From NCBI RefSeq assembly GCF_021129195.1, contig NZ_JAJOHW010000089.1:1-64000 (forward strand): a stretch of DNA of 64,000 bases, written 5' to 3'. Of this stretch, positions 1 to 8,682 are shown piece by piece. A model generated the notes under the pieces. It saw only the letters and a program-made list of their open reading frames with translations, ran no database searches and was not told the DNA's origin. A program made the position numbers and the translations under genes. This DNA comes from Chromobacterium aquaticum (GTDB lineage Bacteria > Pseudomonadota > Gammaproteobacteria > Burkholderiales > Chromobacteriaceae). Every line of letters begins with the position of its first letter. Within the stretch, counting starts at the first letter, position 1.

Positions 1-1846
1 CGCCGACATCCAGGTTCAGATCCGCCGACAGCGCGCCGCCGCCGAAACGCAGCGGCGTGCCGCTCAAGGCATAGGGCGCCAACGGCGCCAGTTGCACCCC
101 GTCGGCGCGCAGCTTGCCCTTGAACGCGCCAACGGCGGCGTCGATATCGGCCTTGGCCGCCAGCTTGCCGCCATTGAGCTTGCCGGCCAGGTCCAGCGCC
201 AGCCGCTGGCCGTCGCCCACCTCCACCGTGCCGCCCAGATCGGACAAGGCCGCGCTCACCGGCTTGGGCAGGCTGCGGTCGGTCCAGCTCAGCCGGCTGT
301 CCCGCAGCTCCATTTCCGGATAGGAGAACTTCCAGGCCGGCGCCGCCTCATCCTTGGCGCGCGCGGGCGCGGCGGCCGGCTTGGCGCGGCCGGCGGGCTC
401 GAACAAGCGGGCCAGATTGACCTGGCCGGCACGGTCGCGCTCCACCTTGGCCTCAAGGCCGCTCAGCGTCAGCTTGCCCGGTTCGATGCGGCGGCCTTGC
501 TGCAATAGCTGGCTGGACGCCAGCTCGGCGCTGGCCAGGCTCAAGGCCGGCTCCGCGCCCTGAGCGCCCAGCTTCAATTCTTCCAGGCGCGCCACCATCC
601 CGCTCAGCGAGAAACCATGGTCGGGCGACAGCGAAAAACGGCCGGACAAGGCCGGCAGCCTGGCCTCCAGCGCCAGCGGCTGGCGGAAACCATGGTCGAC
701 ATAGTTCAGACGCCAATTGCGCAGCTTGATCGCCTCGATATTCACCAGCCACGGCAGCGGCGCGGCCTCCGGCTGCGGCTTGGCGACGGCCGGCGCGGCC
801 GGAATCGCCTTCTGCCAATCCACCGTTCCGTCACGATCGCGTCCGGCCATCGCCAGGCCCTGATCCAGCTCGATGGACTGCACTTTCAGCATCGAGCGCG
901 CCAGATCCAGCGCGCCGCCTTCGACGCGGACTTCCGGAATCGTCAGCTCGCTGCCGCCGCCCGGCGCTTTCAGCGCGAAACGCAGCAGGCTGGCGCGGAA
1001 CGGCGACACCGTCAGCTCCGGCGTCTTGCCGGACATTTCAAAGCGGTAGCGCGCCGACACCGACAAGCGCCCTTCCGGCGCGGCGGTATTGAAATGCGGC
1101 TGCACATAGGGCCAGACCGAGGCCAGCGGCAGCTCCGCCATCTGCGCCTCGCCGTCGGACTTCAGCGGCTGCAGATTGATGCTGCCCTTCCAATTGAAAC
1201 GGGTGCCATCGGTCAGCGCCGCCTGCATCGTATAACTGCCGTTTTCCGGCAGCGTGGACAGGTCCACCAAGGCCAGATTCAGCGGCACCATGGAAAAGCG
1301 CTCGCCGCCGCCCAGTTGATCGGACAGCTGCGCCTGGCCGTTGCGGATGTTCAAGGCCTTGATCAGCAGCCGCGGCAGCTTGTCCGAACCGCCCTCCGGC
1401 TTGGCCGGGCCGGCGGCGTCGGCGACGAAGCTGGCCCAGTTCCACTGCCCGGCGCGGTTGCGCGTCAGCGCCAGCCGCGGCTGGTCCAATGAGAACTCCT
1501 CTGCCTGCCAGCGGCCTATTAGCAACATGGAGGGATCCAGGTTCAGATAGACCCGCTGCGCCGCGAACAGCGGCCGGCCGTCGCCCTCGCTCAGTTTCAA
1601 GTCGCGCACTTCCAGCGACATGTCCCAGGGCGTGATCCTGACCTCGCCCATGCTCAGCGTGCGGCCAATACTTCTTGCCCACTTGGCGGCGGCGTCGCTG
1701 ATCATGCCCGGCGCCAGCCAGCCCAAGAAGCCCCACAGCAAGGCCAGCAGCACAATGGGCAGCGCCAGCCAGCGCCACCAGCGGCGGCGCGGCGGATTGG
1801 GCTTGGAATCTGAGGCGGGTTTCAACTGCTCGGTATCGTTTTCCAT
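1..1846 (-). CDS. AsmA-like / DUF748 envelope protein (3' end outside window)
   Basis: The frame opens with ATG at 1846 on the minus strand and runs without a stop to the window edge (615 codons seen). The N-terminus is a short charged segment, an Arg/Trp-rich stretch, then one hydrophobic helix (about residues 25-45), as in an inner-membrane-anchored protein. After it come repeats typical of DUF748/AsmA-like proteins, such as RVYLNLDPSMLLIGRW and, near the edge, LSADLNLDVG. Family members are long periplasmic bridge-like proteins linked to envelope lipid homeostasis. The exact role here is not shown. The start lacks a strong ribosome site but directly precedes the membrane anchor. The family call is sound; the function is inferred. 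Confidence 0.8.
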   Translation of the reverse strand, partial: MENDTEQLKPASDSKPNPPRRRWWRWLALPIVLLALLWGFLGWLAPGMISDAAAKWARSIGRTLSMGEVRITPWDMSLEVRDLKLSEGDGRPLFAAQRVYLNLDPSMLLIGRWQAEEFSLDQPRLALTRNRAGQWNWASFVADAAGPAKPEGGSDKLPRLLIKALNIRNGQAQLSDQLGGGERFSMVPLNLALVDLSTLPENGSYTMQAALTDGTRFNWKGSINLQPLKSDGEAQMAELPLASVWPYVQPHFNTAAPEGRLSVSARYRFEMSGKTPELTVSPFRASLLRFALKAPGGGSELTIPEVRVEGGALDLARSMLKVQSIELDQGLAMAGRDRDGTVDWQKAIPAAPAVAKPQPEAAPLPWLVNIEAIKLRNWRLNYVDHGFRQPLALEARLPALSGRFSLSPDHGFSLSGMVARLEELKLGAQGAEPALSLASAELASSQLLQQGRRIEPGKLTLSGLEAKVERDRAGQVNLARLFEPAGRAKPAAAPARAKDEAAPAWKFSYPEMELRDSRLSWTDRSLPKPVSAALSDLGGTVEVGDGQRLALDLAGKLNGGKLAAKADIDAAVGAFKGKLRADGVQLAPLAPYALSGTPLRFGGGALSADLNLDVG

Positions 1847-1982
1847 ATCGGTCAATTCTAATACTCATAAAGAGGTCTTAACAGTCCCCTTGTCAGATTT
1901 CCCTGTTGCCGCAAACCAACAACAGAGCGGACTCCAATCAATAATCATTGCGAATGTCCATGCGCCGGTACTAGCATGCATT

Positions 1983-2000
1983 TGTTCAAAATATTGAACA
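1983..2000. promoter_or_regulatory. 18-bp palindrome, candidate operator of the polyamine gene
   Basis: TGTTCAA-AATA-TTGAACA is a perfect 7-bp inverted repeat with a 4-bp spacer. It lies in the 403-bp divergent gap between the DUF748 gene and the glutamine-synthetase-like gene, 250 bp before the latter's start. The right half resembles what I recall of the E. coli PuuR site, which ends in TGAACA. No other clear element was seen in this gap. Confidence 0.5.
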
Positions 2001-2249
2001 TTTCAAAACCAAAACGATCAATACCCTTCAAACCGGCATTGTGCCGTTTTGCCTGACCGAGAGGAGCAACCGGATTGCCAACCCATCACTGGGCCCGATT
2101 CCAGCCCCGTCCCGCCTGCCCGCGCAGCCCCGGCTGCCGAACACTGGACCGTAGATTATTTTTAGTACAAGCGCAGCGGCCGCATACGCTGAGGCATGCC
2201 GCCCAGCGCGACAGCAGCTCCGGCGCGCACACATGAAACCAGAGGGTTT

Positions 2250-3590
2250 ATGAATAACGCAGAACAAATAAATAAATGGCTTGACGACAACCGCATCACC
2301 GAAGTGGAGTGCCTGATCCCGGACATGACCGGGCTTGCCCGCGGCAAGATCGTGCCGCGCCACAAATACAATCCCGCCGAAGGCCTGCGCCTGCCGGAAG
2401 CCGTGCTGTCCATGACCGTGACCGGCGACTACCCGGACCAGGACTTCACCTCCATCGCCGATCCCGACATGCGGCTGATCCCGGACGCCAGCACCCTGCG
2501 CCCGGTGCCGTGGAATCTGGAACCCACCGCCCAGATCATCCACGACTGTACCTTTTTCGACGGCCGCCCGGTGGACCTGGCGCCGCGCAATGTGCTCAAG
2601 CGCATCCTGAAACTATACGAAGACGAAGGCCTCAAGGCCGTGGTGGCGCCGGAAATGGAGTTCTACCTAGTGGAAATCCAGCCGGACGAAGACATCCCGC
2701 TGCGCCCGCCCGTGGGACGCACCAAGCGCACCGAAGCCGGCATGCAGAGCTTCTCCATCGACGCGGTCAACGAATACGACGGCATCTTCGACGTAATGTA
2801 CGACTGGTGCGAGGCCCAGGGCCTGGCGCTGGACACCCTGATCCACGAAATGGGCACCGCCCAGATGGAAATCAATCTGGACCACGGCGACCCGCTGGCG
2901 CTGGCGGACCAGGTCTTCCTGTTCAAGCGCACCGTGCGCGAAGTGGCGATCCGCAACAATATGTACGCCACCTTCATGGCCAAGCCGATGCAGGGCCAGC
3001 CCGGCAGCGCCATGCATCTGCATCAAAGCGTGGTGGACAAGGACAGCGGCAAGAACATCTTCAGCCTGAAGGACGGCCAGCCCTCGCAGAAGTTCTTCCA
3101 CTTCATCGGCGGCCTGCAAAGCTATCTGCCGCCGGCGATGCCCTTCTTCGCGCCCTATGTGAACTCCTACCGCCGGCTGAGCCGCTACACCTCGGCGCCG
3201 ATCAATCTGTCCTGGGGCTACGACAACCGCACCTGCGGCCTGCGCGTGCCGCACTCGGACCCGCAGGCGCGGCGAGTGGAAAACCGCCTGGCCGGCGTGG
3301 ACGTCAACCCCTATCTGGCCATCGCCGCCAGCCTGGCCTGCGGCTACCTGGGCATGAAACAGGGCCTGATGCCGTCCGAGCCGCTGAGCGGCAGCGCCTA
3401 TGAACAGCCGCACCAACTGCCGCGCCACCTGGACGACGCCATCGACATGCTGCTCAAGTGCGAGCCGCTGACCAATCTGTTCGGCGAGCACTTCATCCGC
3501 ACCTATAGCGCGATCAAGGAAGCCGAGTACCGCGAGTACTTCGACGTGATCAGCCCGTGGGAACGGCGTTTCCTGCTGCTGCACGTTTGA
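2250..3590 (+). CDS. Glutamine-synthetase-family protein, likely gamma-glutamylpolyamine synthetase (PuuA-like)
   Basis: A 446-residue member of the glutamine synthetase fold. Visible signatures are the beta-grasp start (DMTGLARGKIVP), the catalytic-domain segment PEMEFYLVE with metal-binding Glu residues, the ATP-site region GSAMHLHQS, NSYRRLSRY and the Arg-rich NRTCGLRVP / RRVENRLAG. Such proteins ligate glutamate to an amine using ATP. The catabolic PuuA/PauA branch uses putrescine or other polyamines. The tyrosine adenylylation loop of classical GlnA is not seen. ATG at 2250 is preceded by AGAGGG; upstream in-frame ATGs lack a ribosome site. A strong terminator follows. Substrate is inferred from family resemblance only. 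Confidence 0.8.
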   Translation: MNNAEQINKWLDDNRITEVECLIPDMTGLARGKIVPRHKYNPAEGLRLPEAVLSMTVTGDYPDQDFTSIADPDMRLIPDASTLRPVPWNLEPTAQIIHDCTFFDGRPVDLAPRNVLKRILKLYEDEGLKAVVAPEMEFYLVEIQPDEDIPLRPPVGRTKRTEAGMQSFSIDAVNEYDGIFDVMYDWCEAQGLALDTLIHEMGTAQMEINLDHGDPLALADQVFLFKRTVREVAIRNNMYATFMAKPMQGQPGSAMHLHQSVVDKDSGKNIFSLKDGQPSQKFFHFIGGLQSYLPPAMPFFAPYVNSYRRLSRYTSAPINLSWGYDNRTCGLRVPHSDPQARRVENRLAGVDVNPYLAIAASLACGYLGMKQGLMPSEPLSGSAYEQPHQLPRHLDDAIDMLLKCEPLTNLFGEHFIRTYSAIKEAEYREYFDVISPWERRFLLLHV

Positions 3591-3604
3591 TCGGCGCTTT
3601 GCGC

Positions 3605-3637
3605 GCCGCCGGCCCATCCTCCGGGCCGGCGGCTTTT
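3605..3637 (+). terminator. Rho-independent terminator after the GS-like gene
   Basis: An 11-bp perfect GC stem (GCCGCCGGCCC with its complement), 7-nt loop and TTTT lie just downstream of the 3590 stop. Confidence 0.85.
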
Positions 3638-3721
3638 CCGGCCTGCCGTCATCAAACTGTGCATTGACAATCTCCGGTCCAGAATATTCAATATGATTAA
3701 CACCTGCCGCCAGAGCATGCC

Positions 3722-4453
3722 ATGCATCCAAGCCTCCAAGTCCTCCCCATCCGCCCCGCGTCCAGCGCCGGGCCGAGCCTGAGCGAAGCCCTGCGCCAGG
3801 TGCAACGCGACGCCTCCCCCGACAACGACCGCGATTACTGCCGCGCACTGCACGACTTCGTGCGCGACCGCGTGCGCTTCGGCTTCACCGCCCAGTTCGA
3901 AACCGTCAGCCCGGAGCGCACGCTGGCGCTGGGCCGCGGCCATTGCAACGCCCAGGGCGACCTGCTGCGCGCGCTGCTGACCACCGCCGGCATCCCGGCG
4001 CGGCTGCGTTTCGTGCGGCTGGACAAGCACATTCTGCACCACGCGGTGCCGGCGCCGGTCTATCTGTGCCTACCGTCCCACTTGTTCCACGGCATGGTGC
4101 AGGCGCGGCTGGACGGCCGCTGGCTGCACAGCGACAGCTATCTGTTCGACCCGGCCGGCTTCGAGCGCCAATACGCGCGCCTGCTCGCCTCCGGCCTGAG
4201 CCACGGCTACGGCCTGCGCCTGGGCGCGGATTGCCGCTGGAACGCGGACGGCGACAGCTTCTCCCAGGCCTGCGCCGACGACCTCCACGACGACGACCCC
4301 ATCTACGACAGCCTGGCCATCGCCTTGCAGGAAAAAGCCGGCAACAACACCCTGCTGGGCCTGCATTTCAATCAATGGCTGCGGCTGGCGCCGCCGCCGC
4401 TGCGCCGCCAGGGCGAACGCTATCTGAACAGCCGGCTGCGTCCAGCCGGATAA
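3722..4453 (+). CDS. Transglutaminase-like cysteine hydrolase
   Basis: A 243-residue protein with no signal peptide. The transglutaminase-like core is recognisable: Cys75 in GRGHCNAQGDLLRALL, followed by GIPARLRFV, which is the usual pattern where the catalytic Cys helix is followed by a strand. His123 (FHGMVQ) and Asp137 (HSDSY) complete a Cys-His-Asp triad. The likely role is cleavage or transfer on an amide bond in the cytoplasm; the substrate is unknown. It sits alone between a terminator and a small secreted-protein gene 11 bp downstream. The first ATG (3722) has no clear Shine-Dalgarno, so the start is moderately certain. Confidence 0.75.
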   Translation: MHPSLQVLPIRPASSAGPSLSEALRQVQRDASPDNDRDYCRALHDFVRDRVRFGFTAQFETVSPERTLALGRGHCNAQGDLLRALLTTAGIPARLRFVRLDKHILHHAVPAPVYLCLPSHLFHGMVQARLDGRWLHSDSYLFDPAGFERQYARLLASGLSHGYGLRLGADCRWNADGDSFSQACADDLHDDDPIYDSLAIALQEKAGNNTLLGLHFNQWLRLAPPPLRRQGERYLNSRLRPAG

Positions 4454-4464
4454 GCGCCGCCGCC

Positions 4465-4779
4465 ATGAAGCGCCTGATTCCGCTGACGCTCGCCTTCCTG
4501 CTCGCTGCCAGCCAGGCGGAAGGCCGCGACGACCAGCGACTGCCGCGCTCCTTGCGCCAAAACAGCGAGCACCTGAGCGACAGCGACTTCAACGCCTACA
4601 GCATCGTCTGTCACCAAGCCGGCCAGATCATCATCTACATCCCCGCCGCCAAGAGCATCACCTTGCTGCGCGAAGACGACGGCATCCGCGAAATCCGCTA
4701 CTTCCCAAGCAACGACATCCTGAACGAGCAGAGGCTGCTGGTGCCGCGCAGCCTGGCCTGCCAGCTGCGCCGCAACTAA
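4465..4779 (+). CDS. Small secreted protein, unknown function
   Basis: A 104-residue protein beginning MKRLIPLTLAFLLAASQAEG, a clear Sec signal peptide with cleavage likely near residues 18-20. The mature part is short, with two Cys (HQAGQ-flanking Cys and near-C-terminal ACQL) that could form a disulfide. No family recognised. It begins 11 bp after the transglutaminase-like gene and may be co-transcribed. Its stop codon overlaps the first base of a palindromic repeat element. Confidence 0.6.
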   Translation: MKRLIPLTLAFLLAASQAEGRDDQRLPRSLRQNSEHLSDSDFNAYSIVCHQAGQIIIYIPAAKSITLLREDDGIREIRYFPSNDILNEQRLLVPRSLACQLRRN

Positions 4780-4920
4780 GAACCTGTTTACGATCTGCTG
4801 CGCGTCGGTGATACGGCGTTGAAAACGAGCTCAAAATGCTCATGTACCACTTGTACATTCCGCTTTTTCGCTCGTTTTCGCCTTGTCTCGCCTTAGCTCG
4901 CGAGATCGTAAACACGTTCT
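4779..4920. repeat. 142-bp palindromic dispersed repeat, full-length copy
   Basis: The ends are AGAACCTGTTTACGATCT and its near-complement AGATCGTAAACACGTTCT. Inside are nested inverted repeats (AAAACGAGC...GCTCGTTTT and, at the centre, ATGTAC...GTACAT), so the whole element can fold into one long hairpin. Two other partial copies lie at 5944-5991 and 56903-56940. No transposase is encoded, which fits a non-autonomous MITE- or BIME-like repeat. The rest of the 4780-5129 gap is AT-rich with no gene seen. Confidence 0.75.
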
Positions 4921-5129
4921 AAAACCCGCGCCGCTTACTCGGCCGCGCGGCTAAAGCAATGGTAAAAATCAATAATATATTTACCAGAATTGATTTAGTA
5001 CCCGTCCCATTAAAATTCAGATGGCTTAAGAGTAAATTCTCCCTGGTCTGATTCATGGCACCATAAAGCGCTTGTTTTACCCCGCGCTTATTGCCTCAAT
5101 CAGCATTAATCCATTTCCAGGAAGAAACA

Positions 5130-5876
5130 ATGAAAACAAAACACTCGGCTATCAGTTTTTTGGTGCTGGCCAGCCTATCCTGCTCAGCCTATGCGGAAAT
5201 ATTGGCGGACCAATTCATGCCCAATGGGGATCTCAGCATCGCCTACCCGCAAATCTGCATCAGGACCAACCGGACACCAAACAAAACAGACATGGGTCCG
5301 ATCATTAAGATGGCGGACGAGATTGCCAGGAAATTCCCTGAAAACCAGCCCGAGCAACGTGCCAAGGCGGTGTTGAACCAGCTGACCACGGCGTTCGGAT
5401 CGGGAAAGTTCGGCCATACCTGGATCAATGTTTTCCACGATAGAAACGGCGCCGTCAGCCCATCCTCCTATAGCTATCGCGAAGGCCAGGGCTATGTTAA
5501 AAACGGCAATATGGACAAGTCCGACAGAAAATTCAGCCTTCAAAGATGCGCGCCTTTGAATAGCCCGAGAAAACAAATCAAGATCCTTGAAGAAGTAATA
5601 GTGCCCGAGCTGAACATGGCCAGTTACTTTGCCGGCCAGGCCATGGGAATGTCCAAAACCAATCCGGTGAATGGCGCTTACACTCCCATCCACAATTGCG
5701 CCTGGTTTAGCGGAATCGTCTGGAATGTATTGATGCAAGAGGAGCATGTGTTTGCGCAATCATTTAATGGCGCGGCGCACGCGGACCTGTGGGGCATGCC
5801 CTTCATGAAGGCGATGAAATTCATTTATGAACCGGGCATGGTCGCCGAGGGACTCAAGAAAGCAGGCAGCCATTAA
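5130..5876 (+). CDS. Secreted protein, possible permuted papain-like (NlpC/P60 or LRAT-type) hydrolase
   Basis: A 248-residue protein with a signal peptide (hydrophobic 8-20, cleavage after SAYA at residue 22). The start at 5130 has the CAGGAAG ribosome site. I do not recognise a named family with certainty. Visible features are GHTWINVFHD (His96, His103), a Tyr/Ser-rich segment, and later NCAWFSGIVWNVL with Cys190 at the head of a helix. His in an early strand and Cys in a late helix match the circularly permuted papain-like fold, so a peptidase or amidase acting outside the cytoplasm is possible. This is inference from pattern only. Base composition is somewhat lower in GC than its neighbours. 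Confidence 0.6.
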   Translation: MKTKHSAISFLVLASLSCSAYAEILADQFMPNGDLSIAYPQICIRTNRTPNKTDMGPIIKMADEIARKFPENQPEQRAKAVLNQLTTAFGSGKFGHTWINVFHDRNGAVSPSSYSYREGQGYVKNGNMDKSDRKFSLQRCAPLNSPRKQIKILEEVIVPELNMASYFAGQAMGMSKTNPVNGAYTPIHNCAWFSGIVWNVLMQEEHVFAQSFNGAAHADLWGMPFMKAMKFIYEPGMVAEGLKKAGSH

Positions 5877-5943
5877 CAAGGGCTGCGATGTTCATCGCAC
5901 GCGATAAACATCGACCCCGTTCTGGGAAAGGCTGACACAGCTC

Positions 5944-5991
5944 GGTTTCAACGCCGAATCGCCGACGCGCAGCAGATCGTAAACGGGTTCT
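5944..5991 (-). repeat. Dispersed repeat, partial inverted copy
   Basis: It matches about the first 48 bp of the 4779 element in reverse orientation (TTTCAACGCCG...GACGCGCAGCAGATCGTAAAC), differing at only a few bases. Its end abuts the stop codon of the methyltransferase gene. Confidence 0.75.
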
Positions 5992-6790
5992 AAGCCCCCG
6001 GCTTGTTCGCCCAGGTAGCGATGAAGGCCGGCAAATAGCCGTCGATGACGAAGCGCGGCGTCGGCTGCATCTCCTCGTGGAAACCCGCCAGCAAAAAACC
6101 CGCCTCCAGTTGGCCGCCAATCTGCTCGGCCAGGCTATGGCCGAACACCAGCGCCTCGCCGCCGGCCCGCTTGGCCGCCAGCGCCGCCGGCGCCAGATCG
6201 CGCAGATCGGAATATGGCACCGGGAAGCGCGGCCGGATCAGGCCCTGGCGCGCGTATTCCGGATCGCGGTCGCCGATGAAGGCCGCCGGATTGAAAAAGC
6301 TGCTCAGCAAGCGCCCGCCCGGACGCAGCACCCGGAAACACTCGCGCCACACCGGGCGCACATCCGGCACATAGAGATTGGAAATCGGGTGGAAGACGCA
6401 GTCGAAGCCGCCATCGTCGAAGCGCGACAGATCGCGCATATCGCCCAGCTCGGTCGCCAGGCTCAGCCCTTCGCGCCGCGCCACCAGGCGGTCGCGCTCC
6501 AGTTGCTGTTCCGAGGCATCGAACACCGTGACCTCGGCGCCGGCCGCCGCCAATAGCGGGCCTTGCTGGCCGCCGCCGCTGGCCAGGCACAGAATGCGCC
6601 AGCCGGCCACCTGATCCAGCCAGCCGGCCGGCAGCGGTCCCGGCGTCAGCCGTGCCCGATGATCGCCCGCGCGCGCGGCGGCGATGGCGGCGGCGTCCAC
6701 TGGTTGCGACCATGGGCCGGCCTGCTCGGCCTGACGATCCCAGGCGGCCTGATTATACGAAAAAATATCGAGGGAAGCGTGTTCCGACAT
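5990..6790 (-). CDS. Class I SAM-dependent methyltransferase
   Basis: A 266-residue protein. The Rossmann-like SAM fold is evident: motif I ILCLASGGGQQG (about residues 66-77), an acidic residue after the second strand (VFDAS, Asp91), and motif post-I/IV segments GDMRDL and FDCVFHPISNLYV, then VLRPGGRLL before strand 6. The substrate cannot be told. Start at 6790 (MSEHASL) chosen because an AGGA lies about 8 bp upstream; a longer in-frame extension lacks family similarity. It ends inside the repeat element and is transcribed toward the secreted-protein gene. Confidence 0.8.
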   Translation of the reverse strand: MSEHASLDIFSYNQAAWDRQAEQAGPWSQPVDAAAIAAARAGDHRARLTPGPLPAGWLDQVAGWRILCLASGGGQQGPLLAAAGAEVTVFDASEQQLERDRLVARREGLSLATELGDMRDLSRFDDGGFDCVFHPISNLYVPDVRPVWRECFRVLRPGGRLLSSFFNPAAFIGDRDPEYARQGLIRPRFPVPYSDLRDLAPAALAAKRAGGEALVFGHSLAEQIGGQLEAGFLLAGFHEEMQPTPRFVIDGYLPAFIATWANKPGA

Positions 6791-7114
6791 GGGGAATCCT
6801 GTTCTGTTCAGAGAATGGGAAACACCCAGCCAAGGCCGCGTCCATAGAGACATGGACGGCTCCCATCGGGGAGCGAAGACGAAGCATGACAGCGAAAGAA
6901 ACGGCAATGCGGCAAACGGCCCTGGCTGGGCAAACGAGTGACGGGCATTACAGCTTCATTCCGGCGCGCTCCTATCGGGAAAACACAGAAGAGATTCAAG
7001 CCGCACAAGCGTGACGGCGCAGGCGCTCATTCTACGCCAGATCAAATTTAAATGACATAGCAATTCCGTAAACCACGCCATTCAAGCTTTGCGCTCCCCA
7101 CACTCCCCGGAGAC
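6791..7114. other. Divergent intergenic region, no gene supported
   Basis: This 324-bp gap lies between the minus-strand methyltransferase and the plus-strand phosphodiesterase, so it must hold both promoters. Short open frames exist but have no ribosome site or family likeness. Confidence 0.5.
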
Positions 7115-8635
7115 ATGATGAAAGCTTGCCTGGCACTGTGCGCCGCGCTGCTGGCCACCCCCGCCCTCGCCGCCTATCCCGACGACCTCAGGCTCACCAC
7201 CTGGAACGCGATGCTGCTGCCGCAATCGCTCTATCCCAATTACGGCCAGGAACAGCGCGCGCGGCTGATCGCCGCCGCTCCCATCCTGCAACACCAGGAC
7301 GTGGCGGTGTTTCAGGAATTACAGGACAACAGCAGCTCCGAAGCGCTGCTGCAAGGCCTGAAAGCCCGCTTCCCGCACCAGACCCCGGTGATAGGCCGCA
7401 GCCAGAGCGGCTGGGACGGCACCGAGGGCTGGGACGGCGCCAGGCCGGAAGACGGCGGCGTCGCCATCGTCAGCCGCTGGCCGATAGTGGAAAAGCGGCA
7501 ATACCTGTTCCGCAACGCCGGCTGCAGCTGGGATCAATACGCGCTCAAGGGCTTTGCCTACGCCAAGCTGCAAGTGGGCGGCCAGTACTATCACGTGCTG
7601 GGCACCCATCTGCAATCGGAAGACAGCGGCTGCAAGGACCACGCGGCGGTGCGCCAGGCCCAGTTGCGCGAGATCGCCGACTGGCTGCGCGCGCGGCAGC
7701 TGCCCAAGGACGAAATGGTGCTGATCGCCGGCGACATGAACGTGGACCGCCGCAAGCCGGCGGAATACCGCGCGATGCTGGACATCCTGCAAGCCAGCGA
7801 GCCGCGCTACGCCGGCGTCAGCGACAGCTTCGACACCGCGCGCAACGGCCTGGCGCTGGAGCGTTACGGCGCGCGCGGCGACGACGCGCCGGAATACCTG
7901 GACTACATCCTGACACTGAAAGCCCACCGTCAGCCGGCGGCCTGGCACAATCTGGCGCTGGACGCGCCGTCGCCGCAGTGGACGGTGCAATCCGTCGGCA
8001 AGCACACCTACGCCTACACCGACTACAGCGACCACTACCCGGTACAGGCCTTCGCCTGGGCCGATGCCGCCACCCCCACCCAGTCCTATACCGACCAAGC
8101 CGGCAGCTACCGCCAGGTGGGCCTGCAGAACCTGGGCAATGGCCAATGGCTGCAAAGCGCCGCCGCCAACGACGGCTGGCTGAAAACCGGCGCCGGCAGC
8201 GGCCCGACCGCCCGCTTCAATCTGTCCAACAACTTCGCGATGCGCGACAACGGCTGCCTGCGCTCCGGCGAATACCTGCGGGTGGAACGCGCCGATCGTC
8301 CCGGCTGGTTCTGGACCTGGTGGGGCGGCCTGGACGCCAATCAATACGCCTACTACACCAAGCAAGGCCCGCTCAACGCCTCCACGGAACTGCGCTTGCA
8401 GATCCAGGACCGGCCGGACGGCTGCCTGCGGGACGGCGATATCGTCAGCTTCAAGGACTGGGCGCGGCAGAACGACTACTATCTGACCGCCTGGAACAGC
8501 GGCGCCCACGATGGACAACTGTATTTATGGCAGCCCAATATCGGCCCGCGCGAACGTTTCCGCGTCAGCATCGCGCGCCAGCCGCAGCGGCAGGATTGGA
8601 AGGCGCAGCTGCTTTATAAAAACAGCAAGCGCTGA
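7115..8635 (+). CDS. Secreted sphingomyelinase-like phosphodiesterase with C-terminal accessory domain
   Basis: A 506-residue protein with a signal peptide (cleavage near residue 20, ALAA). Residues about 25-320 carry the endonuclease/exonuclease/phosphatase fold: Asn31 (TTWNAM), Glu68 (FQELQD), GTHLQSE, AGDMNVDR, EYLDYI and terminal SDHYPV, the metal and His residues of bacterial neutral sphingomyelinases (beta-haemolysin type). The reaction would be hydrolysis of sphingomyelin to ceramide and phosphocholine outside the cell, a cytotoxic activity. Residues about 335-500 form a Trp/Tyr-rich extra domain not part of the minimal enzyme, plausibly a binding or pore-associated module. A terminator follows. 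The exact lipid substrate is inferred. Confidence 0.85.
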   Translation: MMKACLALCAALLATPALAAYPDDLRLTTWNAMLLPQSLYPNYGQEQRARLIAAAPILQHQDVAVFQELQDNSSSEALLQGLKARFPHQTPVIGRSQSGWDGTEGWDGARPEDGGVAIVSRWPIVEKRQYLFRNAGCSWDQYALKGFAYAKLQVGGQYYHVLGTHLQSEDSGCKDHAAVRQAQLREIADWLRARQLPKDEMVLIAGDMNVDRRKPAEYRAMLDILQASEPRYAGVSDSFDTARNGLALERYGARGDDAPEYLDYILTLKAHRQPAAWHNLALDAPSPQWTVQSVGKHTYAYTDYSDHYPVQAFAWADAATPTQSYTDQAGSYRQVGLQNLGNGQWLQSAAANDGWLKTGAGSGPTARFNLSNNFAMRDNGCLRSGEYLRVERADRPGWFWTWWGGLDANQYAYYTKQGPLNASTELRLQIQDRPDGCLRDGDIVSFKDWARQNDYYLTAWNSGAHDGQLYLWQPNIGPRERFRVSIARQPQRQDWKAQLLYKNSKR

Positions 8636-8650
8636 CGGGAAGCGCGGATA

Positions 8651-8675
8651 GCGGGCGGCTCGCGCCGCCCGCTTT
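8651..8675. terminator. Terminator hairpin between convergent genes
   Basis: GCGGGCGGC and its complement form a 9-bp perfect stem with a TCGC loop, followed by TTT, between the sphingomyelinase and DUF3995 stops. Confidence 0.7.
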
Positions 8676-8682
8676 GCATGCC

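Noticed and set aside
617-1492. Long plus-strand open frame opposite the DUF748 gene
   Set aside because: Arg/Gln/His-rich translation typical of the antisense of a GC-rich gene; the minus-strand frame has a membrane anchor and DUF748 features.
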